NCBI GenBank assembly: GCA_031180805.1
Contig: JAPSLL010000023.1
Location: 1 to 62,835 of the forward strand
Reading direction: 5' to 3'
DNA from: Bacillus sp. (in: firmicutes)
GTDB lineage: Bacteria; Bacillota; Bacilli; Bacillales; Bacillaceae
DNA: 62,835 bases
A program made the position numbers and the translations under genes. The notes below the pieces were generated by a model. It was given only the letters and a program-made list of their open reading frames with translations, ran no database searches and was not told where the DNA came from. The stretch's first letter is position 1, and each line of letters opens with the position of its first letter. Below are positions 18,430 to 28,636 of this stretch, piece after piece.

Positions 18430-19626
18430 CTATTTATTATAAGGGATCTTCACAAGAACTCTTGTTCCACTTTCTTTTTCACTTTTAATATTAATTTCAC
18501 CATTTAATATGCGCACTCGTTCGTTCAGACCTAACAATCCGTAATGGCCAACTTGTTTACCTATTTTTTTTGTATTAAAACCCACTCCATTGTCTTGAAT
18601 CTTTATTAAAAGTTCCCCATCTTCACTCCAAATAGAAAGACTTACAAAAGATGCCTGTGCATGCTTAGCTACATTCATTAAACACTCCCCTATTACGTAA
18701 ATGCAATGTTGTTTAATGAGACTTGATAAGGGTGGCAATGACTCAAAAGTTTTTTTTACCTCAATTGATGTTGCTTGAGTAAATTTTAAAATTTCCTTTT
18801 CTACCTCTTGAATAAAGTTCACTTTAGCAATAGAGTCAGATCTTAAATCATCAATTGCTTCCCTTGCATTCTTCAGCGCTATTCTAGCTTGACTCATCGA
18901 TTCTTGGACAATTTCTTTTGCTTGGTTATTATTTTCGTTTTGAAGATGGATATTAATCGCTTCTAATTTCATGATAAGTCCGGCAAGCCCTTGTGCTAAT
19001 GTATCATGTAAATCTCTGGCGATACGTTTCCTCTCATTAACAATAGTTAGTTCCTCTATTTTTTTATTTGCTTGCTGTAATTCATATAAGTAATATTGCA
19101 TTCGTCTCCATGCATTTGCTTGTCGAACATATAAAACTGAATAAAAAACAGCGATAGCGATAATGAAAAATAAAATTGGAATAAAAAATGGCAATTCTTG
19201 AATTCCATAATTTACACTAATTGCATAAGAATACGGCAAATATAACAGAATCACTACAAAAATCACTTTGAGCGAATGTTGAAATATATGGATACTTTGA
19301 GCAATTAATATAGGTAATAATCCAATCAGAACTGCAGGAGAGCCATGTGGCATTATGAATGCTGAAACAAATATAATCGTGCATTGGAGGAAAAAGTAGA
19401 GCCAAGCATACTTGCTCTTAAACCACTCTGAATACCTATGTAATATTAGATGGAAAATCATTAACATAGTGAAAAAAACGGCTTGAACGTAAATGACTTC
19501 TTCTAAAAATTGCAATACAAGAGTAGATATAAACACTAAAATAACCCAAAATAGAATTCTAAATTTATAAATATAAGGGTTATCAACCATATCCATATTA
19601 TCTATACGTAAGTTTTCTTTAAGCAT
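18430..19626 (-). CDS. Orphan NarL-class histidine kinase, paralogue of the kinase at 10395
   Basis: The 398-residue kinase is a close paralogue of the one at 10395-11621, aligning without gaps over the first 210 residues, with the same FIMPHGSP-VLIGLLPILIA segment and phosphoacceptor His207 in ERKRIARDLHDTLAQGLAGL. The ATPase domain has QDNGVGFN and GHYGLLGLNERVRILNG. About six transmembrane segments precede the kinase core. Unlike its paralogue, no response regulator gene follows: the next 520 bases hold only the two GTAC/GGGCA sites. It may signal to the regulator at 9767, or its own partner was lost. Confidence 0.9.
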   Translation of the reverse strand: MLKENLRIDNMDMVDNPYIYKFRILFWVILVFISTLVLQFLEEVIYVQAVFFTMLMIFHLILHRYSEWFKSKYAWLYFFLQCTIIFVSAFIMPHGSPAVLIGLLPILIAQSIHIFQHSLKVIFVVILLYLPYSYAISVNYGIQELPFFIPILFFIIAIAVFYSVLYVRQANAWRRMQYYLYELQQANKKIEELTIVNERKRIARDLHDTLAQGLAGLIMKLEAINIHLQNENNNQAKEIVQESMSQARIALKNAREAIDDLRSDSIAKVNFIQEVEKEILKFTQATSIEVKKTFESLPPLSSLIKQHCIYVIGECLMNVAKHAQASFVSLSIWSEDGELLIKIQDNGVGFNTKKIGKQVGHYGLLGLNERVRILNGEINIKSEKESGTRVLVKIPYNK

Positions 19627-19860
19627 TTTGCATCCCCTAGTTAATTTGGTTTATAAATCATAATTTTAACTTCATATTTTTATAGAATCTATAGTAAATT
19701 TATAATTAAATTATGTAACTAGCAATATGTTGCAACCCCATACAATGATACTCTTGGCTCCTTGGACATTGTCTTATAAGTCTCATAGTTCAAATTCTCC
19801 GATTAAAGCAGCGTCAAATATATCACTTTTTTTGTCTTTTTATCCAACCAATATATGTAC

Positions 19861-19888
19861 ACAAAAAAAAGCACTCGATTAAGAATGC
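19861..19888 (-). terminator. Terminator after the hydrolase gene
   Basis: On the minus strand GCATTC and GAGTGC (within 19888-19871) form a 6-bp stem followed by eight T. It stands about 100 bases after the hydrolase stop at 19986. The remaining gap back to 19627 shows nothing else. Confidence 0.65.
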
Positions 19889-19985
19889 CTCTATAAATGA
19901 ATAATTTTTATATAATCCATTTATTATAAATATGTTCAGAATTACATTATGTTATTTTTATGTTTTTTTCCTTTAATCCACTTGT

Positions 19986-21995
19986 TCAGTTAACTACCAC
20001 ACGAACTCTGCTAAGATTTTGGACTTGAGTGTAGATATCATCTCGTTTACCATGACGATTTGATTTTACACGAATGACAGGATAGTAGGTGCCAGGGTGA
20101 GAAAAAATATGGCTACTTTTCACAGTCCCAATCGTACCATCTTTCTGCACTGACTCATATTCACCATTCTCAAATTGACCTGACTCTCCTTCAAAATTCC
20201 AGTCAACAGTTGTTAATATTCCAGCATTATCAGGCATTTCAACATAAGCTGTAAATTGTACCTGCTCACCAACAGACACCTCTGTTGATTTAGTATGATT
20301 GACCTTTAACTCTACAACTGGCTGAATTCCCTTTCTTTCCTTTGCACCAGATGGAACGGAAATTTGCCCATCGAAAACTGAATATGTAGTACTTTGAGCA
20401 GGCTCAATCCCCCGTTCTACCCAAACGCTAAGGTCAAGTAATGCCTGATGGAGTGCCCCTAAATAACTAACAACATGAGTATCACCCGCAACCTGTGCAG
20501 AATCATCGTGCATTGCATTATCTATAAACCATAGTCTAAAAAACTGTAATTCTTTATCCTCTAACACTTCTTTTACTCTTTTACGATACCAATCAGCATG
20601 CCATGGAAAGGCGCTTTCATCCAGTAAAGAAGCAACAACAATCATTTTCCCATTAAAACATCCAGTCTGAATTGATCCAGCTCCTCCCCTGGAAATAGAA
20701 GGTCCCATTAACGTTGGACGTTGCGGATAAAGAGGCACTCCATTTTTATCCCTGAACTGGTCATATATTGAATAACCTTCTCGTGGTACTTGGTGACGAT
20801 GGTAGGTTTGTATTGCAATATAATTTGAGTTATCTAGGATAATCTTATCCCCAGGTTTAGCTTTTGCTAGCATCTCTATCATACCATCTAAACCATAACC
20901 AGCACCGATAAATGCCTTATTCCCAACTAATTTTTCAAGTGGTATTTTGAAGCCAGCTGCTTCTCCTGTTAGAAAATGGATATTTGCTCCTTTTAAGTAT
21001 GAATCCTCTGATGGGACACTCTCTAATTTTATCCAAGGCTGAGAAGTGGCTCCATCCAATCTTTGAAGTGTTTTCCAAGCTTCATCAACACCAGTATCAT
21101 TTGATATCTCTGACTCTTCTACTTTTCCTGGAATGAAAAGTTCTATGATATCTGTTTCAAATTGAAGCCTATCCTTTACAGCTGAACTGTTCGGATCAGC
21201 TCCCAAATAACCAGGTAAAGTCCAAAAGTCTTCAAAATAAGTAGAGTCTGCTCTTTCAATGATTGGAGCAAGGATGGGAAGTGCACCATCGCCTATAAAA
21301 TGAGTTGAAAACCACGCCCTTAGAGGAAATCCCATTTTGGTTGCTTCTTCAAGTGCGTCTTTCTCATCGGAATTTAGCCCAGCATATATATCCCCACTTC
21401 CACCAGGTTCAAGAGCATCGACGATCATTGGAAGCTTGTTCCTTAAGATTCTCAATGCATGTGCGCGAACAGTAAATACGTTTGGCATTGCCATAGGAGA
21501 CCCAATTACAAATGGAACAGCCCCATCCCATATATTTTCCGTATTTTCAAAACAACTGATCGTTTTATAACCACCACCACTTCCACCATATATATATCCA
21601 TAAGGACGATGATCGCCGTATAGCTTTGTAGCAACTAGCCTCGAATATTCTGCTACGGCAGCGCTTGAACGGTATATAATGGTGGAGTCAGAAGGATCAT
21701 TACCCATATTAGATTCTACAAAATATGCACCATGAGAAATAGCAAATCCAATTTTATCTTCCTCTTCTTCTGCACCCTCTGAAGCATTTTCGCTTCCTGG
21801 AATAGGAGACATAAAATGAAAAAATCTACCTTCATAATCCTCTTTTTTTGGAAAGTAAAAAGAGAATCTAGTATTAGTGTTCTCAAAACCACCATGGATG
21901 TAATGAACTCCATTTCTCCATTCGTCAATGTCTATATACGGTTTTTGAAATTGTGGATCCTTGTTCATATCATACGCTACAGATTTTTGTTGCAT
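19986..21995 (-). CDS. Large alpha/beta hydrolase-fold protein with C-terminal PKD-like domain
   Basis: The 669-residue protein has a serine-hydrolase nucleophile elbow, YGGSGGG with Ser139, in a context (HRPYGYIYGGSGGGYKT) reminiscent of tannase/feruloyl-esterase-type hydrolases. Residues from about 560 read like a PKD or Ig-like domain (VDWNFEGESG, HIFSHPGTYYPVIRV). No signal peptide or membrane segment is visible, so it is probably cytosolic, which is unusual for a PKD protein. The start at 21995 follows GAGGGAGG. It lies downstream of mgsA and its promoter. A role in releasing an ester-linked group from plant material is possible, but I do not recognise a characterised homologue. Confidence 0.6.
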   Translation of the reverse strand: MQQKSVAYDMNKDPQFQKPYIDIDEWRNGVHYIHGGFENTNTRFSFYFPKKEDYEGRFFHFMSPIPGSENASEGAEEEEDKIGFAISHGAYFVESNMGNDPSDSTIIYRSSAAVAEYSRLVATKLYGDHRPYGYIYGGSGGGYKTISCFENTENIWDGAVPFVIGSPMAMPNVFTVRAHALRILRNKLPMIVDALEPGGSGDIYAGLNSDEKDALEEATKMGFPLRAWFSTHFIGDGALPILAPIIERADSTYFEDFWTLPGYLGADPNSSAVKDRLQFETDIIELFIPGKVEESEISNDTGVDEAWKTLQRLDGATSQPWIKLESVPSEDSYLKGANIHFLTGEAAGFKIPLEKLVGNKAFIGAGYGLDGMIEMLAKAKPGDKIILDNSNYIAIQTYHRHQVPREGYSIYDQFRDKNGVPLYPQRPTLMGPSISRGGAGSIQTGCFNGKMIVVASLLDESAFPWHADWYRKRVKEVLEDKELQFFRLWFIDNAMHDDSAQVAGDTHVVSYLGALHQALLDLSVWVERGIEPAQSTTYSVFDGQISVPSGAKERKGIQPVVELKVNHTKSTEVSVGEQVQFTAYVEMPDNAGILTTVDWNFEGESGQFENGEYESVQKDGTIGTVKSSHIFSHPGTYYPVIRVKSNRHGKRDDIYTQVQNLSRVRVVVN

Positions 21996-22337
21996 CTTTA
22001 ATCCTCCCTCGATTAAAATCACCTACATTTCTCCAAACAGCGACTATGAAATTTTTAAATATATTGACAACTCGATATTACTTTCTTACGGAAACCTTTG
22101 TAAGTATATAAGGATAGTCATGGAATCATACTTTATGAATTTAAGGAAGCTATTAACTAACAAAAATGATTTTTAAGTTTTTGGATACTTTTTTTCAAGC
22201 CTAATCCTTCAATAAAATGAAAATATAAAATGTTGCACGTAGAAACCAATTGTTTTTTTACTACCATCGGCTTTTTGCTAAATATCTATTAACATTTTAT
22301 ACTGTAAAAATAGAAATAATTGTCTTCTTATTAACTT
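21996..22337. other. Intergenic gap between mgsA and the hydrolase gene
   Basis: About 340 AT-rich bases with no clear promoter, hairpin or coding signal. Short plus-strand frames here (for example 22250-22486) overlap mgsA antisense and have no support. Confidence 0.4.
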
Positions 22338-22802
22338 CTAATACCAAAAATGTGATTGAATTCCTTTTAGAAGCAAATTCTTTTTCTCCAGCTCTCTCTC
22401 TTTGTTATCATGTACAATGTAACGCCATTCAATATCTCCACGTTCTAAAGCTCTTACTAGAATTTCAGCTGAACCCATATTCGTAGCTAATGGTATATTG
22501 TACACATCGCATAATCTCAATAATGCTGAAATATCTGGTTCATGAGGTTGAGCTGTTAAAGGATCACGAAAGAAAATAACCATATCTATTTCATTTTTTG
22601 CAACCATTGCTCCTATTTCTTGATCTCCTCCAAGTGGTCCCGAACGAAAGCACTTAATGTCCAATCCAGTTTTTTCATGAATTAGCTTCCCTGTTGTACC
22701 TGTTGCAAAAAGAGCATGCTTTACTAAATATGGTTGATAAGCATGTGTAAACTGAACCATGTCTTTTTTATTTTTATCATGTGCTATTAAAGCTATATTC
22801 AT
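22338..22802 (-). CDS. mgsA: Methylglyoxal synthase
   Basis: This 154-residue enzyme converts dihydroxyacetone phosphate to methylglyoxal and phosphate. Residues align with the E. coli enzyme with an offset of 11: Asp60, Asp80, His87 and Asp90 match Asp71, Asp91, His98 and Asp101. The phosphate-binding GTTGK and SGPLGGDQ blocks are present. The ATG at 22802 follows GGGAGGAATTAAA; upstream in-frame codons belong to the leader. The gene stands alone between a GPH transporter and the hydrolase, behind one of seven shared promoters. That placement suggests use as an overflow route when phosphosugars accumulate. A dead copy is at 37345. Confidence 0.95.
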   Translation of the reverse strand: MNIALIAHDKNKKDMVQFTHAYQPYLVKHALFATGTTGKLIHEKTGLDIKCFRSGPLGGDQEIGAMVAKNEIDMVIFFRDPLTAQPHEPDISALLRLCDVYNIPLATNMGSAEILVRALERGDIEWRYIVHDNKERELEKKNLLLKGIQSHFWY

Positions 22803-22893
22803 TTTAATTCCTCCCGCATTATACCCCTTTGTGTTCAGTAATAAATAATCTAACAAACCATAAATTACATCTGTTAATCGTTTTTCTATATTA

Positions 22894-22945
22894 ATAATAG
22901 CAATTAACCAACAATCCATATGGTATTTTGGTATCTTTTCTTGTA
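22894..22945 (-). promoter_or_regulatory. Shared activator-type promoter, copy a (mgsA)
   Basis: On the minus strand CAAAATACCATA (ending 22919) is preceded by an A-rich GAAAAG block and followed, 19 bases later, by the -10-like TATTAT (22899-22894). It lies about 90 bp before mgsA. Confidence 0.6.
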
Positions 22946-23109
22946 TAGTGGTTCATTCAAACAAAAAAATCTGTGACATTTCTATTTTTGCATTGTTAAC
23001 GAATTTGATATTAATCTATTGTTTGTAATACATAAATTTCCATCCTATCTAAATTTGTATGAAGATTTTTATTTCTAAAGTTTTTTTATTTACGAACTAA
23101 GGGATTTAC

Positions 23110-24528
23110 TTAATTCTGTTGTTGACTTTCCTTTCTACGTTCAGCAAGGTCTTTAGTAATCTGAACTTGCTTCTCTTCCGTTAAATCAAAGAAAGCAACA
23201 CATCCTGTTAAAGCAATAACAATTGATGGTAGTAATCCCATAAGTATTTTCAACCCATAAATTGTTTCACTACTCTGTTCAACCCCTGGTACATAGCCAA
23301 TAAACGCTAATCCCGTAGCTGCTACTGAACCAGCGAGAGCTGTAGCAATGGTCTGCATAAATCCTTTTAAAGAACCCATAAATGCATTAGCATTAATACC
23401 TGTTTTCCATTCTGTATAATCCATAGCAGCTGGAAGCATTGCTCCTTGAGCAGGACTTGCAAAGCCTAAAAATAAACTTGAAATAATACTAAAGGTTAAA
23501 AACATAATAATCCCAAAGGTTGAATTTGGAATGAACATAACGGAGACCATCGATAATACACTTATAAAGGCACATGAAAGAACATTAGCCTTAAGTCCAA
23601 ATCGTGCGGTTACCTTCGAGCTTAGCATCACTCCTATGATCGTTGGTATAAGACCCACAATTCCAAATAAAACAATGAGACTCTCAAAATTGAAATAGTA
23701 TTTGAAATAGTGAATCATAACTGCAGACCTTATGCCATTTGCTAAATTAATAGAGAAAACATAAATGTAGACGATAATTGCTGCTTTATTAGTAAAAACG
23801 GCGATAAGCAATTCTTTGAAAGAAGGATTATTAGTTTTTTTACTGCGTGTAACTACGTATCTTTCCTTTAATGTTGTGACTTGAAAGATTGATATAGATA
23901 CACATAATACAGCAATGAATCCCATGAGAATGGAGAAACCTCTTGAATCATCCCCTCCACCAAGTACTTTATACATTGGTTGAGTTACTGTTGAAATAAA
24001 AATTGCTGCTAACATCACGAGAAAATAGCTAATCTGCCCCATTGATATTCGCTCATCAATTCTTTTGGTAATTGCAGGACCAACCGCTGCTCCAGGTGCC
24101 TGCAAACATGCAATCAATATGCTATATATAATTAAAGTAACTGTAATATATATTAGCTTACCAACTGGACTTAGATTAAAATCCGTAAAGGTTAACCAAC
24201 CAAATACCCCAATAGGTACCCCTAATATTAAGTACCATGGAACATACTTTCCCCATGGTGTCGTAATTCTATCGACGATTATCCCAAATACTGGTGCAGA
24301 TATAGCACCAATAATTCTTGCCACTAAAATAAGTCCTGCCACATAAGTCAAACTAACTTCCAAAATATCTGTATAATAGAAAAGTAGAAAAACAGCAATC
24401 ATTTGGGAATGGATGGTCCCGTTAAACCCTGCTAAGGTAGCTGCTAGCTTCTCACGAAAGGTAAGTCTGCTATCCTCTTCAAATCTGTTATTAGCAGATT
24501 TAATTGGCATAATTTCTGTTTTTTCCAT
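23110..24528 (-). CDS. GPH-family sugar:cation symporter (MFS), first paralogue
   Basis: The 472-residue protein has about 12 transmembrane segments and the glycoside-pentoside-hexuronide (GPH) pattern: FLLFYYTDILEVSLTYVAGL, PVFGIIVDRITTPWGKYVPW and the central loop QVTTLKERYVV. GPH carriers such as MelB and XynP import oligosaccharides or glycosides with Na+ or H+. The start at 24528 follows AGGAG. It is a close paralogue of the transporter at 38342. A shared promoter copy lies 500 bp upstream, with mgsA downstream. It may import a glycoside whose substrate is cleaved inside the cell. Confidence 0.9.
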   Translation of the reverse strand: MEKTEIMPIKSANNRFEEDSRLTFREKLAATLAGFNGTIHSQMIAVFLLFYYTDILEVSLTYVAGLILVARIIGAISAPVFGIIVDRITTPWGKYVPWYLILGVPIGVFGWLTFTDFNLSPVGKLIYITVTLIIYSILIACLQAPGAAVGPAITKRIDERISMGQISYFLVMLAAIFISTVTQPMYKVLGGGDDSRGFSILMGFIAVLCVSISIFQVTTLKERYVVTRSKKTNNPSFKELLIAVFTNKAAIIVYIYVFSINLANGIRSAVMIHYFKYYFNFESLIVLFGIVGLIPTIIGVMLSSKVTARFGLKANVLSCAFISVLSMVSVMFIPNSTFGIIMFLTFSIISSLFLGFASPAQGAMLPAAMDYTEWKTGINANAFMGSLKGFMQTIATALAGSVAATGLAFIGYVPGVEQSSETIYGLKILMGLLPSIVIALTGCVAFFDLTEEKQVQITKDLAERRKESQQQN

Positions 24529-25686
24529 AATTATTCTCCTAAACATATAAATTTTAATATTTTCTCCACATTATCAAAGATACTCGCACTATTGTTTAAT
24601 AAATGAAAAAGCAAGTAAAATGTATCGTTTAAAAATTCTGTTTTTTGTAATCCGAAAATAATTACACCCTTTAGACTGGAATAACTCTTTCCAAAAATTG
24701 AAACTATTATGGTTACAAAGTCTCAATGGTTTTATTAAAATTTTTTTACAGAAGAGTACATAAAAAATTTTTGTTCCGCACTGGAACTTTGTCAAAAATA
24801 AAGAGGAATTTTATCAATTACATGTGTAACGCAACTGAAAAGTAGAGGGAATTGGGGGTGGATCTGACTTCTCATTAAAAGTCAGATCTGTTAGATATCA
24901 CTCAATAACAATGTAAGAGTTTTCAAATTACCTGAATATTTCCCTACACATTTTCACCAATAATTTTGATTAAATGAAAGAGAAGAGAAATATTTCTTTT
25001 CTTATATGATAAAGTACTTCTACTTATTAGTATGGTATTTTAGTTCCTTTTTTTGTGTAAAATACGTATTATTTTAATTAAACATTAACTTTAAACATCC
25101 TCACCTTTCATTCCATTAACGATGGACCACATACAACACTTTTTTCAACGTTTAAAAAATAGGAATCAACTTAACAAACTTCTTTCCTAATTCATTTTCT
25201 GTCTTAAAAAAATAAATAAGGATTCTAATGCCCATTGGTATATGAATATTTAAAACTAATATGTAAGACTTGCCCTTATCTCTTCAGTAATTCCTATTTC
25301 ATTTCAAAGTAACTTAGGCACCACTTTTTATACGAGAACTAATTCCCTACCTAAAACATGTTTCTACAAGTAGGAGCAAACAGTTTAGTTGAAGGGAACA
25401 ATTCCACATATCCGTAAGCTACCCCAGCTACCTCTATAACAGAGTCTATTAAAAAATAGTCAAAAGGAAAAACTGGATAACCTTATAATACGATGCTTCC
25501 TTTTTTTAGAATTAAGTTGAAATTTGAATTCCGCTTATATATTCGTCAAGATTCGTAAATTCATCACCTTATTCGAAAGGTTTACTTTTATTCTCATTTA
25601 TTCATCCCAACAAATGACAATCATTAGTAGATATCAACTAGACTCTTCTATTTTGGGAAGACAACAAAGACTACTAAAACAGCTTT
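24529..25686. other. Long intergenic stretch with eroded coding traces
   Basis: No intact gene is seen. A 10-bp hairpin without T-run lies at 24861-24888 (GATCTGACTT and complement). Shared promoter copy b lies at 25006-25057, unusually far from the transporter it would serve. On the minus strand 25465-25375 reads IDSVIEVAGVAYGYVELFPS, which looks like protein but is bounded by stops; I do not recognise it. Confidence 0.45.
25006..25057 (-). promoter_or_regulatory. Shared activator-type promoter, copy b (GPH transporter 1)
   Basis: Minus strand: ACAAAAAAAGGAACTAAAA (from 25055), then TACCATA ending at 25031, then 19 bases and the -10-like TATCAT (25011-25006). This is one of the best copies of the motif. 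Confidence 0.65.
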
Positions 25687-26670
25687 CTATTTAAATAGTT
25701 CTGGATAAAAACCTTTTGCTAATGTTTCAACTGTATAAGCCATTCTATTACCAGGTAAAACGCTTTCTAAAGATATAACTACGAAATTTTCTTTCTTTAC
25801 ACTTTCTAACTGTGAAAGAACCGGATCATTTTTAATATCATCAATTTTCTTTTCTAATGAAGGTGCATCATAATCGTGAATTACCAACACATCTGGCTGT
25901 CTTACTAAGACTTCTTCATAGCTTACCGTTGTCCATTGCTTGTCTGTAATTTCATCAAAAATATTAGTTCCACCGGCATACTCGATTAATAATGTTTCAA
26001 AATTTGTACCACTAGCTGTAAAAACACCTTCTCCACCGCTATCGTAAACTAATACATTTACTGGATCTTGAGTAGATATTTTTTCTTGTACAGCAGCAAT
26101 TCTTGTTTTTTGATTAGCAACAAATTTTTCCGCAACCTGTTCAATTTCAAATATTTTACCAATATCTAAGATTTCTTGATAGATTTGTTCTATTGTTGTG
26201 GCACGACTTATATAAGTGATTATTCCTAAACTTGATAACTCTTCAACATCTAAACCTTCTTCACCAAACTCCCAATCAATTCCATAAATAAAATCTGCAC
26301 CACTTGTAATTACTGCTTCTCTTGTAGCCGATCCGTATGTTAATTCTGGAATTTTCGCATAGTCTTCTTCATATTCGGGTAATGCTCCTCTACTATGATT
26401 ATCTAGACTATTACCAATAATATAATCACTAAGGCCTAATGCAATAAATAGTTCCGTTGTATTAGGTCCCAGTGTTAGGACCTTTTTTGGTTTATCTGTC
26501 ACCTTTACCTCTCTTCCATAGTTGTCAAATGTTAATTCTTCATATTCTGACAATGATTGAGCTTCTTCCTTAATAGCACTATTATTAGAAGATGAAGCTA
26601 TACTGCAACCAGATAATACTACCAAAAGCATTATTACACTAAATACAACTTTTTTTTCTTTATTCCCCAT
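25687..26670 (-). CDS. ABC importer substrate-binding lipoprotein (FecB/BtuF type)
   Basis: This 327-residue exported lipoprotein has a lipobox LSGC (about residues 19-22) after a hydrophobic signal and a periplasmic-binding-protein fold of the siderophore/cobalamin/metal-chelate class (KKVLTLGPNTTELFIALGL, ADFIYG, YEEVLVRQPDVLVI). It would capture a metal complex outside the cell for the permease and ATPase encoded just upstream. Its gene is third in the operon, 13 bases after the ATPase stop. The ligand cannot be told from sequence. The lar genes next door need nickel, so a nickel-chelate is a reasonable hypothesis beside iron-siderophore or cobalamin. Confidence 0.88.
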   Translation of the reverse strand: MGNKEKKVVFSVIMLLVVLSGCSIASSSNNSAIKEEAQSLSEYEELTFDNYGREVKVTDKPKKVLTLGPNTTELFIALGLSDYIIGNSLDNHSRGALPEYEEDYAKIPELTYGSATREAVITSGADFIYGIDWEFGEEGLDVEELSSLGIITYISRATTIEQIYQEILDIGKIFEIEQVAEKFVANQKTRIAAVQEKISTQDPVNVLVYDSGGEGVFTASGTNFETLLIEYAGGTNIFDEITDKQWTTVSYEEVLVRQPDVLVIHDYDAPSLEKKIDDIKNDPVLSQLESVKKENFVVISLESVLPGNRMAYTVETLAKGFYPELFK

Positions 26671-26683
26671 ATCTTTTACTCCT

Positions 26684-27457
26684 TTATAATTTTAAGCTGT
26701 TTGGTAAATATGTGATTGAAATTTTATTTGTGATAGGATGCACAATAACATCTGCTTTAATTCCGTAAACGTCAAAAATCAATTTTGACGTTAATATTTC
26801 CTCTGGATTACCTGTTTTATATATTCTTCCTTCTTTCAAAACATAAATTCGATCGCAATACAATGCAGCTATATTCAAATCATGTATGGCTGAAAGTACT
26901 GTTACTCCTAATCCCTTAACTAAATCAAATACTTGCAATTGAAAGTTTATATCTAAGTGATTTGTAGGTTCATCTAGTAATAAAAAATCTGTTTGTTGGG
27001 CTAACAAACGTGCAATTAACACTCGTTGTTTTTCTCCACCTGATAACGTCGAAAAATTCTGCTCCCCCTTTTCTACCATGTTAGTTTTCGTTAAGGCTTG
27101 AGCTACAATATCATGATCCAATTGTGTTTCTATTTCAAATAGCCTTTTGTGTGGACTGCGACCCATTGCAACAATTTCCTCCACTGTAAAATCAAATGAA
27201 ATTTCGTTTTCTTGTCCAAGGACACCTAGAATTGTTGCTACTTTTTTCACCTTCATTTTAAATAAATCTGCTCCATCTAACATGACAACACCTGAGTCTG
27301 GCTTCAGAGAAAGATATAAATTTTTTAATAAAGTCGATTTACCACTTCCATTAGGTCCAATTACTCCAATAAACTCACCTTTTGCTATATTGAGGCATAT
27401 ATCTTCAAGTATTTTTTTTCCATTATTTGAATAACTTAAATCAACTACTTGCATCAT
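26684..27457 (-). CDS. ABC importer ATPase (FecE/BtuD type)
   Basis: This 257-residue ATPase has Walker A GPNGSGKST (about residues 36-44), signature LSGGEKQRVLIARLLAQQ, Walker B FLLLDEPTNHLD and the switch His in SAIHDLN. It energises the FecCD-type permease encoded 16 bases upstream. The gene starts with ATG ATG behind GAGGTG. It is typical of the iron-siderophore, haem and cobalamin importer class and has no unusual residues. It belongs to the permease-ATPase-binding-protein operon that follows the larB-larC genes. Confidence 0.92.
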   Translation of the reverse strand: MMQVVDLSYSNNGKKILEDICLNIAKGEFIGVIGPNGSGKSTLLKNLYLSLKPDSGVVMLDGADLFKMKVKKVATILGVLGQENEISFDFTVEEIVAMGRSPHKRLFEIETQLDHDIVAQALTKTNMVEKGEQNFSTLSGGEKQRVLIARLLAQQTDFLLLDEPTNHLDINFQLQVFDLVKGLGVTVLSAIHDLNIAALYCDRIYVLKEGRIYKTGNPEEILTSKLIFDVYGIKADVIVHPITNKISITYLPNSLKL

Positions 27458-27473
27458 AATGTTTTCACCTCTT

Positions 27474-28565
27474 TTATCTGTTTGATTTTCTCTTTAACAT
27501 CCAAATAAAGAATGGTCCACCAATTAAAGCTGTTAAGATTCCAATTGGCAATTCTTCCGGTGCTATTATGATTCTTGCAACAACGTCTGTCCAAACTACT
27601 AATATTCCACCTAGCAAAGCACTAACAGGTAGAACTCTTTTATGGTCTGAACCAATCAATAATCTAGCCATATGTGGAACCATCAACCCAATAAACCCAA
27701 TAGAACCACTTACTGCTATCGTTACACCAGCTAAAAGTGAAGAAATCAATATAAGAATTTTTTGCGTACGTATCACGTTAATACCTAAAGATCCGGCAGT
27801 TTCATCTCCTATGAGCAATGCATTTAATGCACGATGATTGGTCATTAAGACTGTTAAACACAAAATAATAACAACAAGAGGAATTTTTAAATACCCCCAC
27901 TTAGCTCCCGCCAAACTTCCTGACATCCAAAAAGTAGCATTATGCAAACCAAGTGCATTTGGCGCACTTAAAGTGATAAAGCTCGTGATTGCCTCCATAA
28001 TCATTGCAATTGCAACACCTGTAAGTAATAGCTGGGTAATATTAATTCTACCTCTTACTCTTGAAATCGTATAAACAATACTAATAGTTATCAACGCACC
28101 AATAAATGCGCTGATAGAAAGTGCATAGGTTCCTAAAAAGGAAAAAACACCAAATAACATTCCTAATGTGGCAGTAGCAGAAGCTCCCGAAGAAACACCA
28201 AGAATAAATGGATCCGCCAATTGATTTCTTACCAAGGCTTGCATAGCAACACCAGTTACAGCTAAAGATGCACCAACTAACATCCCTAATAATACTCTTG
28301 GTATTCGCAAACCCCAGACAATATTTTCTTCCGTTTGAGTAAAATTGTAGGCTATACTATCTGTAAGAAATGGTAGTTTGCTAAAAATAATTTCTATAAC
28401 GCTAACTGGGTGAATAGAATATGGACCAATACCTATTGCTAAAATAATAGATACTATGCTTCCTAATATTAATAATATTGTTAAAGTATTGCCCTTCATC
28501 TTTGGATCATCCCTGAACAAGCTCTTGTGTACACTTGTAGATGTTTTGAGTTTTTCACCATACAT
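27474..28565 (-). CDS. ABC importer permease (FecCD family)
   Basis: The 363-residue membrane protein has about ten hydrophobic segments and FecCD family blocks: LRIPRVLLGMLVGASLAVTG, LADPFILGVSSGAS, SGSIGFIGLMVPHMAR and LPIGILTALIGGPFF. The family imports iron-siderophores, cobalamin and other metal chelates. About 30 polar residues precede the first membrane segment, a little longer than usual. The start at 28565 follows AAAGGG. It is the first gene of the importer operon and is separated from larC by a terminator hairpin at 28637-28676, so it probably has its own promoter. I found no cobalamin riboswitch in front of it. Confidence 0.92.
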   Translation of the reverse strand: MYGEKLKTSTSVHKSLFRDDPKMKGNTLTILLILGSIVSIILAIGIGPYSIHPVSVIEIIFSKLPFLTDSIAYNFTQTEENIVWGLRIPRVLLGMLVGASLAVTGVAMQALVRNQLADPFILGVSSGASATATLGMLFGVFSFLGTYALSISAFIGALITISIVYTISRVRGRINITQLLLTGVAIAMIMEAITSFITLSAPNALGLHNATFWMSGSLAGAKWGYLKIPLVVIILCLTVLMTNHRALNALLIGDETAGSLGINVIRTQKILILISSLLAGVTIAVSGSIGFIGLMVPHMARLLIGSDHKRVLPVSALLGGILVVWTDVVARIIIAPEELPIGILTALIGGPFFIWMLKRKSNR

Positions 28566-28636
28566 ATTTTCCCTTTCACGTTACATAAATATTTAGCTCA
28601 AAATTTCACTTTGTATGATCCTAAAACTGATTTTCA

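Noticed and set aside
21716-22176. Several short frames over the start of the hydrolase gene on both strands
   Set aside because: They are other-frame shadows of a gene with clear protein character and a good ribosome-binding site.
24589-24795. 68-codon minus-strand frame before the GPH carrier
   Set aside because: No ribosome-binding site; composition looks like translated AT-rich leader DNA.
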